Shown here: positions 8,681 to 20,381 of the stretch, one piece after another | How positions within the stretch are numbered: position 1 is the first letter of the stretch | Layout of the letters: every line of letters begins with the position of its first letter | Assembly: GCA_963971535.1 (NCBI GenBank) | Contig: OZ020592.1 | Coordinates: forward strand, 56,118,336-56,182,335 | DNA: 64,000 nucleotides | Direction: 5' to 3' | From: Notolepis coatsorum | Taxonomy: Eukaryota > Chordata > Actinopteri > Aulopiformes > Paralepididae | Notes under the pieces: generated by a model | What the model saw: the letters and a program-made list of their open reading frames with translations, nothing else | Databases searched by the model: none | Told to the model about the DNA's origin: nothing | Translations under genes and position numbers: made by a program

Positions 8681-11674
8681 GTTTTTTGTTACAAAACGTG
8701 TGTTTATTCACTATATATTGGGGATACGATGTATAACCCTCACCTAGCTGTGGGGTTGTGTGCTTGCTTAGGGAGTGGGGCAGTTTTCTTTGGAAATTGT
8801 TTTCTGGTCGCTATATATATGTGTGCTTAGCGAGGCCTGTGGCTAGCACTCGGTCGAAAGACTTGTCTTCTCTCATCATAAAAGACGGCGTTCTTCTTGC
8901 AGTAGTAAGAGTGAACTTTACCTTTTTTATCTGAGGGGGTTGTGTGTATTCTGTTATGTTTGGGGAACGTGGCATCGAGTCCACAACTAGGTTGAGTGTT
9001 AGCCTACAGAAGTAATCATATGTAGCTATTGTACCGAGGTCTTTGGACCCTCTCTTTAACGTCTGTTGTTTTTTCTTTACTTGGTAAAGGAATAAAAATG
9101 CGGGTGGCGAGTTTCGCACATAAGCCTGAAGCCTTGTATAAAAGCCCGTTTTTTACACAAACAAGTTTATCGTTTGTGGCTGGCGTGCGACTGTTAAGCT
9201 TTATCCTAGAGGTATATACGCTTTTTCATGTAGCATGCTAGACAACTGGTGTCATGCGCTGCTTGTTATTTTCATCGTATCCGGGGTGTGGGGTCATAGG
9301 GGGTGAACTGATAAACCCCTCCCCCCTTTTACTGATTGGCCAGGGGGTTGGACCTCCTGTTCGCCTGTCTTCCTGTCGAGCTGTGGGGTCAGCGTGTCAC
9401 AGGGAGGGGAAAGGGGGGGGGGGGGTTCCCTGGTCCCACACCATATTAGGATAGGTGGGTCACAGGATTTCCCCGGCCATAGAATACGTCACTGGGCGCG
9501 TTTCTATTGGCCATGAGACTTCCGTGAGTTCTTTCAGGCTCCGTACTACGGACCACTGTCATTGTCAAGGTTGGGTGATGCGATGCGTTGGAAACTGTTT
9601 GTTTTCTGCTCTGCTCTCTATTTGAATATGTATTGGGCTTTTGGTCACGTGGCTCAATGTTTACATATATCTTTTCAATTGTTACTCACGTGGAAAGTCT
9701 CTCTGGGGGATTCTCTGTCTTCCCTCTTGTGTACGGAGCGGTGTTGACAGGGTTTTTTCCCTCAGACGCGTCATATGGGACCCATATCTGTCTTATTTGG
9801 CCGGCTTCCTGCTGCTCGTCCCAGACGGCATGGAGGGAACGTTGTCTGGTTTTCTTATTAGAATTACCATTGATGTGTTTTTTGGGTCTCGACGTGTACA
9901 TAGCGCTGGCCCTGGGTGCTTTCGGTGTGGAACCACGTCATGGGCTGGCGCGCCTTGGTTGCCCATTCATAGAAACAGCGTTTTTTATCTCTACCGAGCG
10001 CCAGTGTACTAGGTTAGACTCGACGACTCACGTTCATCTCCGGGGGGAGATAACGGAGTAGATCAAAGCATTGGCGGAGGGGTCTCACACCTGTGGGGTG
10101 GGCCACCAGGTGCAGTGCATTCACGTACTGACCATCTTGGTGGCGCCCTCTGTGATGTTTTGGATCGACATGCGTACCTACCCCCCTCTTAGGACTGGGG
10201 ATGGCGGCGTGACTAGGACACAGGACTGGTTCTGGTCGCGCCGGACCAGGTCAGTTAACCCGTTGTCCGCCGGGGCGCAGATCTGCTGTTCTGGTAACCT
10301 GAAGGACTTTGTGCTTTTCCGGGGGGGAAATGCCGGGTCGGCCCGGGCGTCGTGGGGATTGATATCATGGATGTGTGTGTCATATGTATGCCACTACGAG
10401 TTGCCCTTCACAGTGATGTGCTTGGTCCATATTGTGTCTTACCTTGCGCTGTGTTAAGGGGCCTGGTCCTTCTCCATTTGTTTTCACCCTTCCCTCCCCC
10501 TGCTGGGCAGGGATGGGAGGGGGCTGTCGAGGAGCTTTTTCTATTGAACCCCTCTGGCATCCCTGTGTAGGTCCCGGTCCGCCGGGCCCAGATCCGAACT
10601 CGTTCTCGTCGACCTGTTGGCCTGGGTTAACCCTTAAAAAACTGAAACACTTGTACTGCCTGTATAGCCGGTGTATACGCGCAGTTATGTTTTCTGAGTT
10701 TTTTCTTGGTGGGTTAAAGGAACAACCGCCTCCTGTTAAACTAAACATAGGGGGGTGGTTGGTGTCCCGGTGTGTTGGTAACAGAGTCGACTCTCGGGTT
10801 GAGGCCGGGCTTGACCCCGTCTGCCCGCGAGTGTGCCCCTGCACCTTTCATGACGTCTGCCAATCGTGTCAGCCTTCTCTTGAACCTCGACCCCGCTGGA
10901 GGGGTCGGGTTTGTGGAGGTTGCGACATGGTGCACAGCATTCCGAACGCCCCTTCCGCCGGGGTACTGTTCTCACAGTAGACCCCTTAGGCGCCTGTCTA
11001 GTCCGCAGTGCTCCGGGCACAGGTCGAGTTGTGCTCTTGGGGCCTGTTGCCTGGATTGAGGGATCAACCTCTTTGGGGGTTGTCTCCCCGGCGCGCCGAC
11101 TGGCCCCACAGTGTTGTGGGGGTGTAGCCTCTTGTGGAGTGCTTCAGGGCGGCGTGCCAAAGGGGGGAAGGGCCTGCTCTTGGTTTGGGCCCTGTCCGAT
11201 ACGCTGGCGATGTGGGGGGTGGTGTCACCAGTGACCGTCTGGTGGGGTCCCGATGCTACGGCATCGTTGACCTCACCGGGCCCCCTTTTTCGGGGGGTCC
11301 TGGCCCTCAGGTTGTTCCTGGGGCTGGGTCCTCCTCCGCGCTCCGCTGCTACGGCCTTGCCACGGGTTGGGTTCTTAACCTTCAACCCCGTGATGTTGGG
11401 GGCTGTGACGGGGGTGTTTTGCTTCCCGTCCGTTCCCTGGTGGCATGTGGGATGCGCGCCTGAGTGGTCGCGGGTCCTTCTGTGCAAAGGTAAGTCCCCT
11501 GGTCTGCTCACCCTGTGCGTTTTGAGGTGCTAAACCCTCTTCGCACAGTCGGATCTGATTCCCTCCCATCCTCCTCTAGGGGGGTCCAGGGGGCTCGGGT
11601 CCTCCCCGGTTCTGATGGTTGTGGGGGGCCTCAGCGGGTACATCTGTCGAGCTTCCGCTCTGCTCAGCTCCTGT
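8681..11674. other. 3-kb GC-rich stretch of DIRS-like element, no ORF recognised
   Basis: Lies between the Gag-like ORF and the right inverted repeat, where pol genes would be expected. Open frames do not exceed about 180 codons and none shows RT, RNase H, methyltransferase or tyrosine-recombinase motifs. A run of C at about 8611-8632 and G-runs at about 9414-9424 are simple sequence. Either a decayed pol or an unrelated filler. Confidence 0.5.
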
Positions 11675-11929
11675 GTTCCACTACGAGCAGAGCGTAAGCC
11701 AGGCCCGGACTGGCCATCGGGACGTTCGGGACAAATTCCGATGGGCCAGAAGTAAAGTGGGCTGGTCCAAAAAAAAAAAATGTGGTGGGGGGGGGGGGGG
11801 GGGGGGGGGTCGACTGGCCCATTTAGTCCACTCCGATCGGCCCACTTTGGTAGGGTAGGGCTGAAAAAGCTAGATGTAAAAATGAAAATTGACACAGAAA
11901 GATGCTTAAAAATAGCCTACTAGCTCTTG

Positions 11930-12380
11930 CAGTGTGTGGGCCAGTGTGTGAGTCGGTGTGTGGGCCACTAATGTGGGCCGGTGTGTGGGCCGGTGTGTGG
12001 GCCGGTGTGTGGGCCAGTGTGTGGGCCAGTGTGTGAGTTGGTGTGTGGGCCACTAATGTGGGCCGGTGTGTGAGTCGGTGTGTGGGCCAGTGTGTGAGTC
12101 GGTATGTGGGCCACTAATGTGGGCCGTTGTGTGGGCCACTAATGTGGGCTGGTATGTGGGCCGGTGTGTGGGGCGGTGTGTGGGCCAGTGTGTGGGCCAG
12201 TGTGTGTGTCGGTGTGTGGGCCACTAATGTGGGCCGGTGTGTGGGCCACTAATGTGGGCCGGTGTGTGGGCCGGTGTGTGAGTCGGTGTGTGGGCCAGTG
12301 TGTGAGTCGGTGTGTGGGCCACTAATGTGGGCCGGTGTGTGGGCTGGTGTGTGGGCCAGTGTGTGAGTCGGTGTGTGGGC
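11930..12380. repeat. GTGTGTGGGCC-type subterminal tandem repeat
   Basis: About 35-40 degenerate 10-12-bp units (GTGTGTGGGCC, GTGTGTGAGTCG, CACTAATGTGGGCC) in a higher-order arrangement. Matching units occur in shorter form near the opposite end of the same hAT interval. A poly-A/poly-G tract (11769-11809) precedes it. From 12381 to 12672 the sequence is AT-rich with three ACATTCAGTATTCA repeats and nothing else recognised. Confidence 0.85.
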
Positions 12381-12676
12381 CACACTACATTCAGTATTCA
12401 ATATGGTCTGATATTAACATTCAGTATTCAATATTGTCTGATTCAATATTAACATTCAGTATTCAAGTAGAACAGCTAGCTAGCCGTTGTGGACACTCAC
12501 CTTTCCACAGCAAAACGGTAGGCAAGGCACCTTGGTTGAGAAATGCAGGCTTCAATCTATGTTGTTTAGTCTATCTGTTCAGTACTGTTCAGTACTGTTT
12601 CAAGATGCACAATGAGATCTTCTGAGAGAATATATATTTTTTTTTTAACAAATGTTTTTTATTTACCCTTTTTTAA

Positions 12677-13608
12677 CACTTTCAGTGCCAGGCCATGTTT
12701 TCCTTTTCACCCCGTTGATGCCACGGTCCACGGCCCATGTAACGTTAATATCGCCTAATCTATGTTTTAAATTATGCTATGTGTCTAATCTGCCCATCGC
12801 TTATCAAAGAATCATTTTCCAGTCAACATTGGCAAAGCAGATTGTGTTTTTATCGCTTCATTTCCTTTTTATAGCATTTTGAAAACCACTCGGTTTCGAA
12901 GAAAAAACAACACATTCCCTGATAATCGCCTTTTACTGGAATATTCCAGAACGTTATCATTTGTCGGTCTATTTATGAATCGTTTTCAAATAAACGCTAG
13001 ATGGTCGATAGTATATGTGTGCACACGCACGCTCGTGCCGTGCGCTGATAATCGCTGATATTATTTCCTCATGGCTTTTACAGTGAAACAGCCATATCAC
13101 ATATAGTGGAAACGCTTATATCTTGATGAAAACGAGTCTGATTATCCTAACACTGATAACATAGATTCCTTACCTGACATCAGATGGTATCCAAATGGTA
13201 TATTCCAATTCCTGATCACCATTCGAAAAAATCGATAAGTATATTGATCCAACGTGTGTACAGTATAACCCATGCTCGCCGCGGCTCAGAGGCTCCAGAA
13301 TGAACTCTGGTAACTCCGGCTGCATCAGTGGACTGGAAAATGTGGACTGGAATATTTTTTTTCCCCCATCCATTTTCATTGAGTCCATTCCAAAAGGGTG
13401 ATTTACCATCTGGGAGACGATAGGGGGCGCTTTTTTCACATCTGATCGCCGGCGGCCCCTGGATCTCCAACGGTAGGCTCGGGTGATGCAATATGATTTC
13501 AGATCGCTAATAATTATTTTTTTTTTTTTTTATCCGAGAAAAGCCGTGACGTGGCTTTCAACGTCACAATCGTAAACCAGAGATTAGCCGTGAGTGGCGC
13601 TCAAAGTG
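12677..13608. mobile_element. piggyBac-like nonautonomous element (TTAA), copy 2
   Basis: TTAA at 12673-12676 and 13609-13612, ends CACTTTCAGTGCC and GGCGCTCAAAGTG. 932 bp, no transposase. Close in internal sequence to the copy at 58486-61000; both contain CCATTCGAAAAAATCGAT and CCAGTCAACATTG. Confidence 0.85.
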
Positions 13609-13855
13609 TTAACATAAAACTAGACACACAATACATTAACAGTAGAAATCCACAATAAATCACAGGACTATGACCGACATAATAATAACAATAATAACAG
13701 TCCAGTACTTAAATCAAAATAAATGTAGATTAAAAGATATACACATAATAAATACAATACAATACATATGCCCTTGCTTGCTCTCTCCCCCCCCCCTCAG
13801 GACCCCCTTTTGGACAATCCATCCATTATTCTGTTTAACACCAGGAATTACAAAT

Positions 13856-15205
13856 TCATATGCTATCCTTTATCCTCTCCACCACATCTAACCAGGTTGC
13901 TATGCTGGCTTCATTAACACCTAAAATTAGTGCGGTAGATATCTCTAGATAAATCACATCGAGATAGGTAAGAACCCATACCTTCCGGCACATTTTATCC
14001 GGTTGAATCAAGCGTGATGCTATCAGCTTTTTAGCAGCCGTAAGACCGGACAAAATTTGTCTCTTTACCTGTATAGAGGCTGCTAACTGAGAAACATCAT
14101 TCAACAACAATACAGAAGGCAGTACAGGTATGGTCAGAAATAAAAATTCTGATAATTGCGTGGTTACTTCTTCCCAGAATATCTTAACAGGAGGGCATTC
14201 CCAATACATATGCATAAATGTACCCATATCATACTCCTTGCTGGCGTCTATCACATGCAGTAACCTACCCATATCATACTCCTTGCTGGCGTCTATCACA
14301 TGCAGTAACCGTCTAATATTATCCGTGATCAGGCGGCCTCTTATGAAGCCTGTCTGATCAGGATGAACTAAAGATGTCATATGCTTTTGAAGTCTGATGG
14401 CTAGTACCTTAGCGTACAGCTTAATATCGGTTCCGAGGAGGCTTAAGGGTCTATAACTACCACATTCGGTGGGGTCTTTGTCTTTTTTAAGAAGGACAGA
14501 TATGAGTGCCATATTAACGTCCCTGGAGAAGTTCCCCTCTTTGATTGAGTATAAAATCATGTCAAGTAATAGGGGTCCAATTACATCCCAACATGAGAGG
14601 TACAATTCTGGTGGGATACCATCCCATCCAGGGGCCTTACCACTTTGCAATTCAGATATAGCCTCCCTAAGTTCCTCTAGTGTAATAGGTGCATCTAACT
14701 GTTTAGCGTCTTCCTCTGAAAGTTTAGGTAGGTTAATTTGATCAAGAAATGTATCCAGTTTATTATGATCGAATACCACTTCTGACTTGTACAGGTTAGA
14801 GTAAAACGCACTAAAAGTCTCGTTGATTTTCTTGGGGTCTGTAACAAGTCCCTGTTGGTCCTTAATATCGGGTATATCAGCAAATTGTGCATTGGATCGT
14901 ATCTTCATAGCTAGTAGGTGACTCGGTTTAGAGCCATGAAAGTAATAATGTTGTCTTGTACTGCGTATTTGAAATTCAGATTGTTGTCTTAAAATGGAGT
15001 TAATCTCTTTTTTTAACACTTTAATTTGAGACTCCAATCGACATGAGTAGCTGCGTTGTAAAGAGGAGAACAACGACGAGTGAAGCGTTTCCAGTTCTAC
15101 CAATTTGGATTGACGTTTCTTGCGGAGGTTGGAGGCAAAGACAGTAGTGTTTTCCTTAATAAAACCCTTTACCGATCTCCATAACATTCTGGGGTCTTGT
15201 ACCAA
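13856..15205 (-). pseudogene. L1-like ORF2, reverse transcriptase with deleted catalytic core
   Basis: A 449-codon frame. It shows the RT finger region (SGKAPGWDGIPPELY, GSYRPLSLLGTDIKLYAKVL, PDQTGFIRGRLITDNIRR) and then a 15-residue duplication (RLLHVIDASKEYDMG twice, 45-bp repeat at about 14221-14311). It then jumps straight to the C-terminal segment (GTFMHMYWECPPVKIFWEEV). The palm motifs that should carry the DD active site are absent, so it cannot encode an active polymerase although the frame stays open. Confidence 0.85.
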
Positions 15206-15320
15206 ACCCGCATTAATCTGCAGGAATTCATTTAGTTTAATGTTGAATTGTAAATTGAATTCAGTGTTTTTTTACAGTGTCGAGTTAAAACGCCATCTTG
15301 GGGCTCGGGATGTCATTCTA

Positions 15321-15644
15321 CTAAATGAGCCCTTTAGGAGTAAATAGCTGTGATCTGAGTCCCAATTCCACGTCAAAGCTATCAAATAGTCTAGGGGAAG
15401 CAAAAACATAATCTATTCTAGAAAATGTCTTGTGTCTTGCTGAGAAAAAAGAGTACTCTCGGGCCGTTGGGTTGAGTAATCGCCACAGATCATTTACACC
15501 TGTATCCTTGGCCCAAGCCTGTAATGCATTAGAGGCCTGTTTCTGATCATTGGAAGTGGTGAGATTAGATTTATCAATCAAGGGATCCCAGATGGCATTA
15601 AAATCCACACCAGTTATAAATGAATACTCAGGGAGATCCAACAT
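15321..15644 (-). pseudogene. L1-like ORF2 endonuclease, C-terminal half
   Basis: Contains the APE-type endonuclease motifs VDFNAIWDPLIDK and SRIDYVFAS. It is separated from its N-terminal half at 17278-17648 by the hAT at 15655-17269. It breaks off in the last motif before the RT frame starts at 15205. Confidence 0.8.
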
Positions 15645-15829
15645 TGCTCTAGTGCAGTGCTTCTCAAACTTTTTCTGTCAGGCCCCCCTTTGGCGGACCA
15701 AAATATCTTGGGCCCCCCCCCCCCCCCCCCTCGCCCCAACAAAATAGTCATGAAATGGGCCATGTTTAAATTTATTGAAATAACACCAATATCGTGACCT
15801 TTCAAATTGACAACACTTTCCCTCGCGAG

Positions 15830-16166
15830 AGCCACCTTGCCTCGCTGTGAAACAGCACTGCAGAATGGTCAGCTCCCATCTCCTCACACAGCGCAGAGAA
15901 CAGGCGCGCTTTCAGGGGTCGGGTTTTGATGAAATTTACCACGTTTATAACTTCTGTCAAAACCTCATTCAGCTCAGGGCTAAGCTGTCTTGACGCTGGC
16001 GCCTCTCTGTGAATTTACAGTGCGTCCATTGCGCGTTTGGCGAGACCCCCTTGATGAGCGCCTGTAGCCCCCTCCTTTTCCCTGCCATGGCCTGCGCACC
16101 GTCAGAGCAAAAGCCCACACAGTTCTCCCATTTCAGTCCATGTTCTGTCAGGTAACTGTCAATCAT
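15830..16166 (-). pseudogene. hAT transposase, central catalytic fragment
   Basis: Reads YLTEHGLKWENCVGFCSDGAQAM followed by GKRRGLQALIKG and, after a frame change, FHSEARWLSRGKVL. C-(T/S)DGA--M-GK and F--E-RWLSRG are characteristic of the catalytic region of ZBED/Charlie-type hAT transposases. Frameshifted near 16015. Confidence 0.75.
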
Positions 16167-16177
16167 TTTGAAGAGCT

Positions 16178-16520
16178 AGGGCGGCTACGTGGCGTAGTGG
16201 GCAAGGCGCTCGCCATGAATTCTGGAGACGCTGGGCGTGCCTGTTCGAGACCAGCGCTCCACATTTGCTTTCAGTTTAGCTGGTCGTCCGTACTAATACA
16301 CATTGGCCGTATTAGGGGGTGGGAAACTGATGGGTGGGGATCGGGCGTTGTGGACAGCGACTCCTACAGGTCGGTTGGTGCGCCTGCGCAGTAGAATCAG
16401 GAAGTGTCGGGGGCAGCGTGAGCCTCCCACGCGTTACTCCTCGCCACTGAGAGATCGAGCTGCGCAGGTGAAAAGATGCGACTGCTGTTACCTCAAGTAC
16501 CGGAGGGGACTTGTGCTATG
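16178..16520 (+). mobile_element. tRNA-derived SINE, copy 1
   Basis: A-box-like GTAGTGGGCAAGGCGC and a degenerate B box (TGTTCGAGACC) near the 5' end, then a body shared with the copy at 35555: GTTGTGGACAGCGACTCC, CAGCGTGAGCCTCCCAC and TACTCCTCGCCACTGAGAG. Inserted within the hAT at 15655-17269. The right boundary is approximate. Confidence 0.75.
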
Positions 16521-16739
16521 TATGACTTAGTCCACATTGCAGCCGGCTTGTGGGAGGCAAGAAACAGCGTTCGTGACAGGGGAGGGTTGAATTGGATGAT
16601 ACGAAATTGGGATGGGAGAAAAATATAGAAAAATGGGAGAACAAGTGGACCAAAAAAAAGAAATTGAAGAGCTCATCAGCTGTCGCTCTGTTTTTGACAT
16701 ATTTGCAAAACAGCAGATGTTCACTCAGTGACTGGGAAT

Positions 16740-16995
16740 TTACAAAGCGAACATAAGAAATAAGCAAACAGTCTTTATTGCTGTCAGTCTTTGACAAGGC
16801 AACACGCATGTCATCCTCAAGGCTCAACTTGGCCATATATTTTGTTTTCAGAGCTGTCATGGATGAAAAGCCAGCTTCACACAGATATGTGGTGCTGAAT
16901 GGTATCAACACCTTAACTGCTGCATCATGAGATACTTGGTACTCAGCACCACACTCTGAAACTAGCTCTCCAGGTGGTATCAGATGAGATTTCAA
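16740..16995 (-). pseudogene. hAT transposase, C-terminal dimerisation fragment
   Basis: Reads FSTTYLCEAGFSSMTALKTK and LSLEDDMRVALSK, the C-terminal hAT dimerisation motif of Charlie/ZBED-like transposases. It lies upstream (minus-strand sense) of the catalytic fragment at 15830-16166, i.e. in permuted order. Confidence 0.78.
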
Positions 16996-17277
16996 TGAGT
17001 TCTTCCAAGAGTTTGGATGGAGATGTTTTTTTTTATCAAGAGTAACTTGGTGATCCTTTTCTGTGTTTTATTAAATAATGATTTTCAGATTTTGAGAAAT
17101 GGTCAAACGTATCCAAATATGGTATTTTCATGGAGAACAGTGCAGCTGCAACAGATAGCACTTTAGTGATAATTTTCTGTAATCCAAAACAAATAAAAAT
17201 AAAAAAAATAAAAATTATCTCAAGGCCCCCCCTGTCATGCCTCTGCGCCCCCCACTTTGAGAAACACTGCTCTAGTG

Positions 17278-17648
17278 AGTGTAGCGTAGAAGTTAGCGTC
17301 GTAAAGATTAGGGGCATAAGCCGCTACCAAAGCGATTTTCCTGTTACTGTAGTCTATTTTAGCAATAGTTACTCGGCCGTCTGCATCAGACCATACGTCC
17401 AACAATTTAATATTCAACTTTCGTTTCACGACTATGGCTACACCACGAGATCTAGTTCCAAAAGATGAGTAGCTTATGTTTTGATATATTTTATCCGCCA
17501 GCTTTACATTGTCAGCCAATAAAAGGTGCGTTTCGCTTAAAAGAGCCACATCAACCTGTTTGCTTTTCATCAATGTAAGCACGCTTTTGCGTTTATGTTG
17601 CATGTTTAGACCCCCAGTATTCCAAATCAATATATTCAAACTAGCCAT
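17278..17648 (-). pseudogene. L1-like ORF2 endonuclease, N-terminal half
   Basis: Starts MASLNILIWNTGGLN and contains LLSETHLLL and RGVAIVVKRKL, the conserved N-terminal strands of L1 APE endonuclease (N, E and surrounding residues). The ATG at 17648 is the natural ORF2 start. The frame runs into the hAT terminus at 17269, and the 8-bp duplication CTCTAGTG confirms the insertion point. Confidence 0.82.
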
Positions 17649-18439
17649 AATCTAAACATGTTGCAGTATTCCTGTGTGTAATTCGTCTGGAGTAGCGATT
17701 CATAATAGATATATATCCAACTATTGAGGTCCTGTTGAGAGCCGCGCTTGAGCATGATAACAAACATATAGAAAACACATACATATAATCCCCTATTCCC
17801 CCTATTCCCATTTCCCTCCCTCCCTTTAAAGTACACGACCAGTCTGCCCAAAACGAGCAATTCATCCTTAACTTTCCTATGCAAATTGCCATAGGATCTA
17901 AAACGATCAATTCTACCATTAGTAGAATGTCAACAGTGGCTTGGCCACTCTCCCGTTAAATAAAAAGGAGATATGAAAATAAAATAAAAATATGCCTCAA
18001 ATATCATAGTATATTCACTTTTACCTTATACGAACTTGTGTAAGTTAAAACACACCGAAGAGTAAAAGAGAGGTATTGGACTAAATTAGAGAAACCTCAA
18101 AGAGTAGAGAACATTTACTTAAATCTTAAAAGAACTTTGCTAAGTTTAAACACCTAGATGAAATAAAATGGAAAAGTAGTGGAGCTATTGCAAAATAATA
18201 AAAAGGTTTTAAATACGTATATGCAGTTCGTCCCCCAAGCCGGGGGTGGGCGATGTTCCGCTGTGAAGACTGTTGTTCCTCCGGAGGTGATCTAGGCCGT
18301 GTGTATAGTCACAGAGTGCTGTTAAAGTTGTGGTATCCTTGACTGTGTATTTCATAACGAATATGTGTGTAATAATTAGAAAACCATAATGCAAAAGCCA
18401 GATGTACCTTTTTAACAGCAGAGTGGATTTACAGTGCTA
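17649..18439. other. AT-rich L1 spacer, nothing recognised
   Basis: Immediately upstream (minus sense) of the L1 ORF2 start, so likely ORF1-ORF2 spacer or 5' sequence. No motif or element end seen. Confidence 0.4.
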
Positions 18440-18456
18440 AGTAAGGAAGTGATACT

Positions 18457-19540
18457 GGTGTTACAGAAAACAGTCATTTCAACAAACCCCCACTCGTGTG
18501 ACTGAGGATTGTATGTAAATGTGGTCACACTCAGCTGAGAGCAGAGTTCAGCAGCAGACAGCTGAACAGATTACAGGCAGAGAAACAGAGGTCTGGTCAC
18601 AGACCTAACTTGCTTTTGCTAAAGGTTCATGAAACTAATTCACAAACAAGATCATATTAATTAAACTGACTTAGTAGATAAAAGGTATTTGAATATCATT
18701 TAGAATGTCAAACTGGTTATTTTTAAGTAATAATGCTATTTCACTCTGGTTGTAAAGCTTGCTAGAATCTAAACCTTAGAACTATAAATTCAGTCTGGAA
18801 AAAAGCAGGCTTGTGATACTTTATATAGGAAATCTGGTATTAAAATATAGACAAACTCCACATTGGGTTAATGCTGAATACATATGTAACTTCTTACATT
18901 TAAGGTACAAATTAGAAAAGGTTTTAGTGTTAAACTGTCCATTCATCAAAAAGCCACATGAAGACCCCGCTGTTGATACTGGAAGAAGACCCAGAGGAGG
19001 AAAACAGGGAGGGGGGCGGACCGCCCCCAGAAGACAAACCTGATTGGACCAAAACGTACTACTAGACTGCTATTATTGGTGGATATCAGGGTATATAATA
19101 GAAAACGCAGTGTTAGAGAGACAGGCCAGACCCCCACTAGGGGGTTCTGTGTCTCTCACTACCGCCCATCCAGAGACTACTGTGAGCTGATTGCATGTGA
19201 GTAAATCATGGGAAACACCGTTGTTGTTTAGGTTAGAGTAACATGTATACAGATATCCATCTGAAACCAGGTTTACTCATGTGTAATGCTCAGTAAGATT
19301 CTCTATTTCATTTGATAACCATGACTACTGTTTATGTGCATACTAGGTTTGATGTGCAAACCTTATTAAGCCTATGTACAAACATGTTTGATGTACTATG
19401 AAATAATCCTTGTATGTAAAAAGCAATCTTCTGAATTCACTCTGAGCCCAGAGGCAAAATAAATGCTTGGAGTTGAACTATAGTTCCTTTTGTCTTGGCT
19501 GCACAGTTTAATTTCTCTATCAGTAGAGAAGACCATCACT
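18457..19540 (+). repeat. Candidate solo LTR within L1 region
   Basis: Contains a TATA-like GGGTATATAATAG (about 19089), a CT-rich transcript-start-like stretch, and AATAAA (19458) followed by a GT-rich segment, the layout of U3-R-U5. A TGTTACAG start is possible at about 18460. I could not find a convincing target duplication, so boundaries and nature are tentative. Confidence 0.3.
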
Positions 19541-19951
19541 ATCTTATGATCCTTCTTCATTTCCAGATAGCAACCTCATTGTACTGTAAATAACCTGAAT
19601 TATGTATAGAATATACGACAAAGTTCCAGAACATTCAATATGTCACAGAACGTTATTAAAGTTCCAGAATATTCCAATATGTCACAGAACGTTGTTAGAG
19701 TTCCAGAATATTCCAATATGTCAACAACAGGAAAGTGTACCCACACGGGGAAAACCTCAGGGCCCACACAATGACTTGCATAAAACTCATAGATCTAGCC
19801 GGCCCAGATATAGCGAACCATTAAAATAATACGATATCCAACGTCACATATTAACCTATTTATAAATCAAGGTTACAAATTTTTTTTGATGCCGTTTGGT
19901 GTTTAAGCCATAACGAAGTGATCAGAAAAAAAGAAAAAGACTGTATATAGC

Positions 19952-20372
19952 CTATCCTCCACGTAGTGGGTTCTCCATGTAGTCCTCGGCGTCTTCAGGC
20001 GAGGAGAGATGGACCCTCTGTCCTTTTTTATCAGTGATGGAAAGCTTTGCAGGATACCGCAGTGTGGGCTTGAGACCTTTCCCATAAAGTAGAGACATCA
20101 CTGACTTGTAACGGGCTCGTAGAATCACAACTTCACGGCTGTAATCCTCGTAGAAATAAAACTGGTTCCCCGTTGTATTTCAGAATACCCTTCTTCTTCC
20201 GTGTCTCCCGAATAATCATATCTTTTATTCCAATTTGGTGTAGGCTAGCAATAACCACCCTAGGTTTGTTGTTGCTGTTATTTCGGGATCCAATTCTGTA
20301 GCACTGATCCACTTCAGGTAACATAGAGAGGATACCCGGTCCCAGAATTTGAAGTAACACTGCTGCAAACAA
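19952..20372 (-). pseudogene. L1-like ORF1 C-terminal domain, frameshifted
   Basis: The minus strand encodes RIGSRNNSNNKPRVVIASLH and DMIIRETRKKKG, the L1 ORF1 RRM/C-terminal RNA-binding region. After a frameshift near 20165 it continues YSREVVILRARYKSVMSLLY, LKPTLRYPAKL, and ends SPEDAEDYMENPLRGG-stop. Typical L1-ORF1 C-terminal text (PA-L-I-----FSS-E-A--F). It abuts the Copia element in opposite orientation. Confidence 0.82.
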
Positions 20373-20381
20373 GTCATTGGG

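Larger units (their letters stand above)
15655..17269 (-). mobile_element. hAT element (Charlie/ZBED-like) inside L1 endonuclease
   Basis: Ends CAGTGCTTCTCAAA and TTTGAGAAACACTG, flanked by identical CTCTAGTG at 15647-15654 and 17270-17277. 1615 bp. It contains two transposase fragments on the minus strand and a tRNA-derived SINE. The fragment order is not collinear with a normal hAT transposase. A related scrap is at about 44330-44430. Confidence 0.92.
13613..20375 (-). mobile_element. L1-like LINE, minus strand, interrupted
   Basis: Reading right to left there are an ORF1 C-terminal fragment (20372-19952), an ORF2 endonuclease N-terminus (17648-17278), the rest of the endonuclease (15644-15321) and an internally deleted reverse transcriptase/C-terminal part (15205-13856). 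The endonuclease is split by a hAT with an 8-bp duplication. Sequence between 17650 and 19950 holds an LTR-like block and AT-rich spacer with a 39-bp AGTTCCAGAAYATTC repeat (about 19620-19720). The C-terminal part is about the same family as the fragment at 49955. Confidence 0.7.

Noticed and set aside
9029..11533. Many 60-180-codon frames on both strands
   Set aside because: GC-rich composition lengthens chance frames; none has a motif, and opposing frames overlap throughout.
16178..16260. Possible functional tRNA gene
   Set aside because: A and B boxes are present but no cloverleaf closes, and the sequence continues into a shared SINE body, so it is a tRNA-derived SINE. The same holds for 35555-35630.
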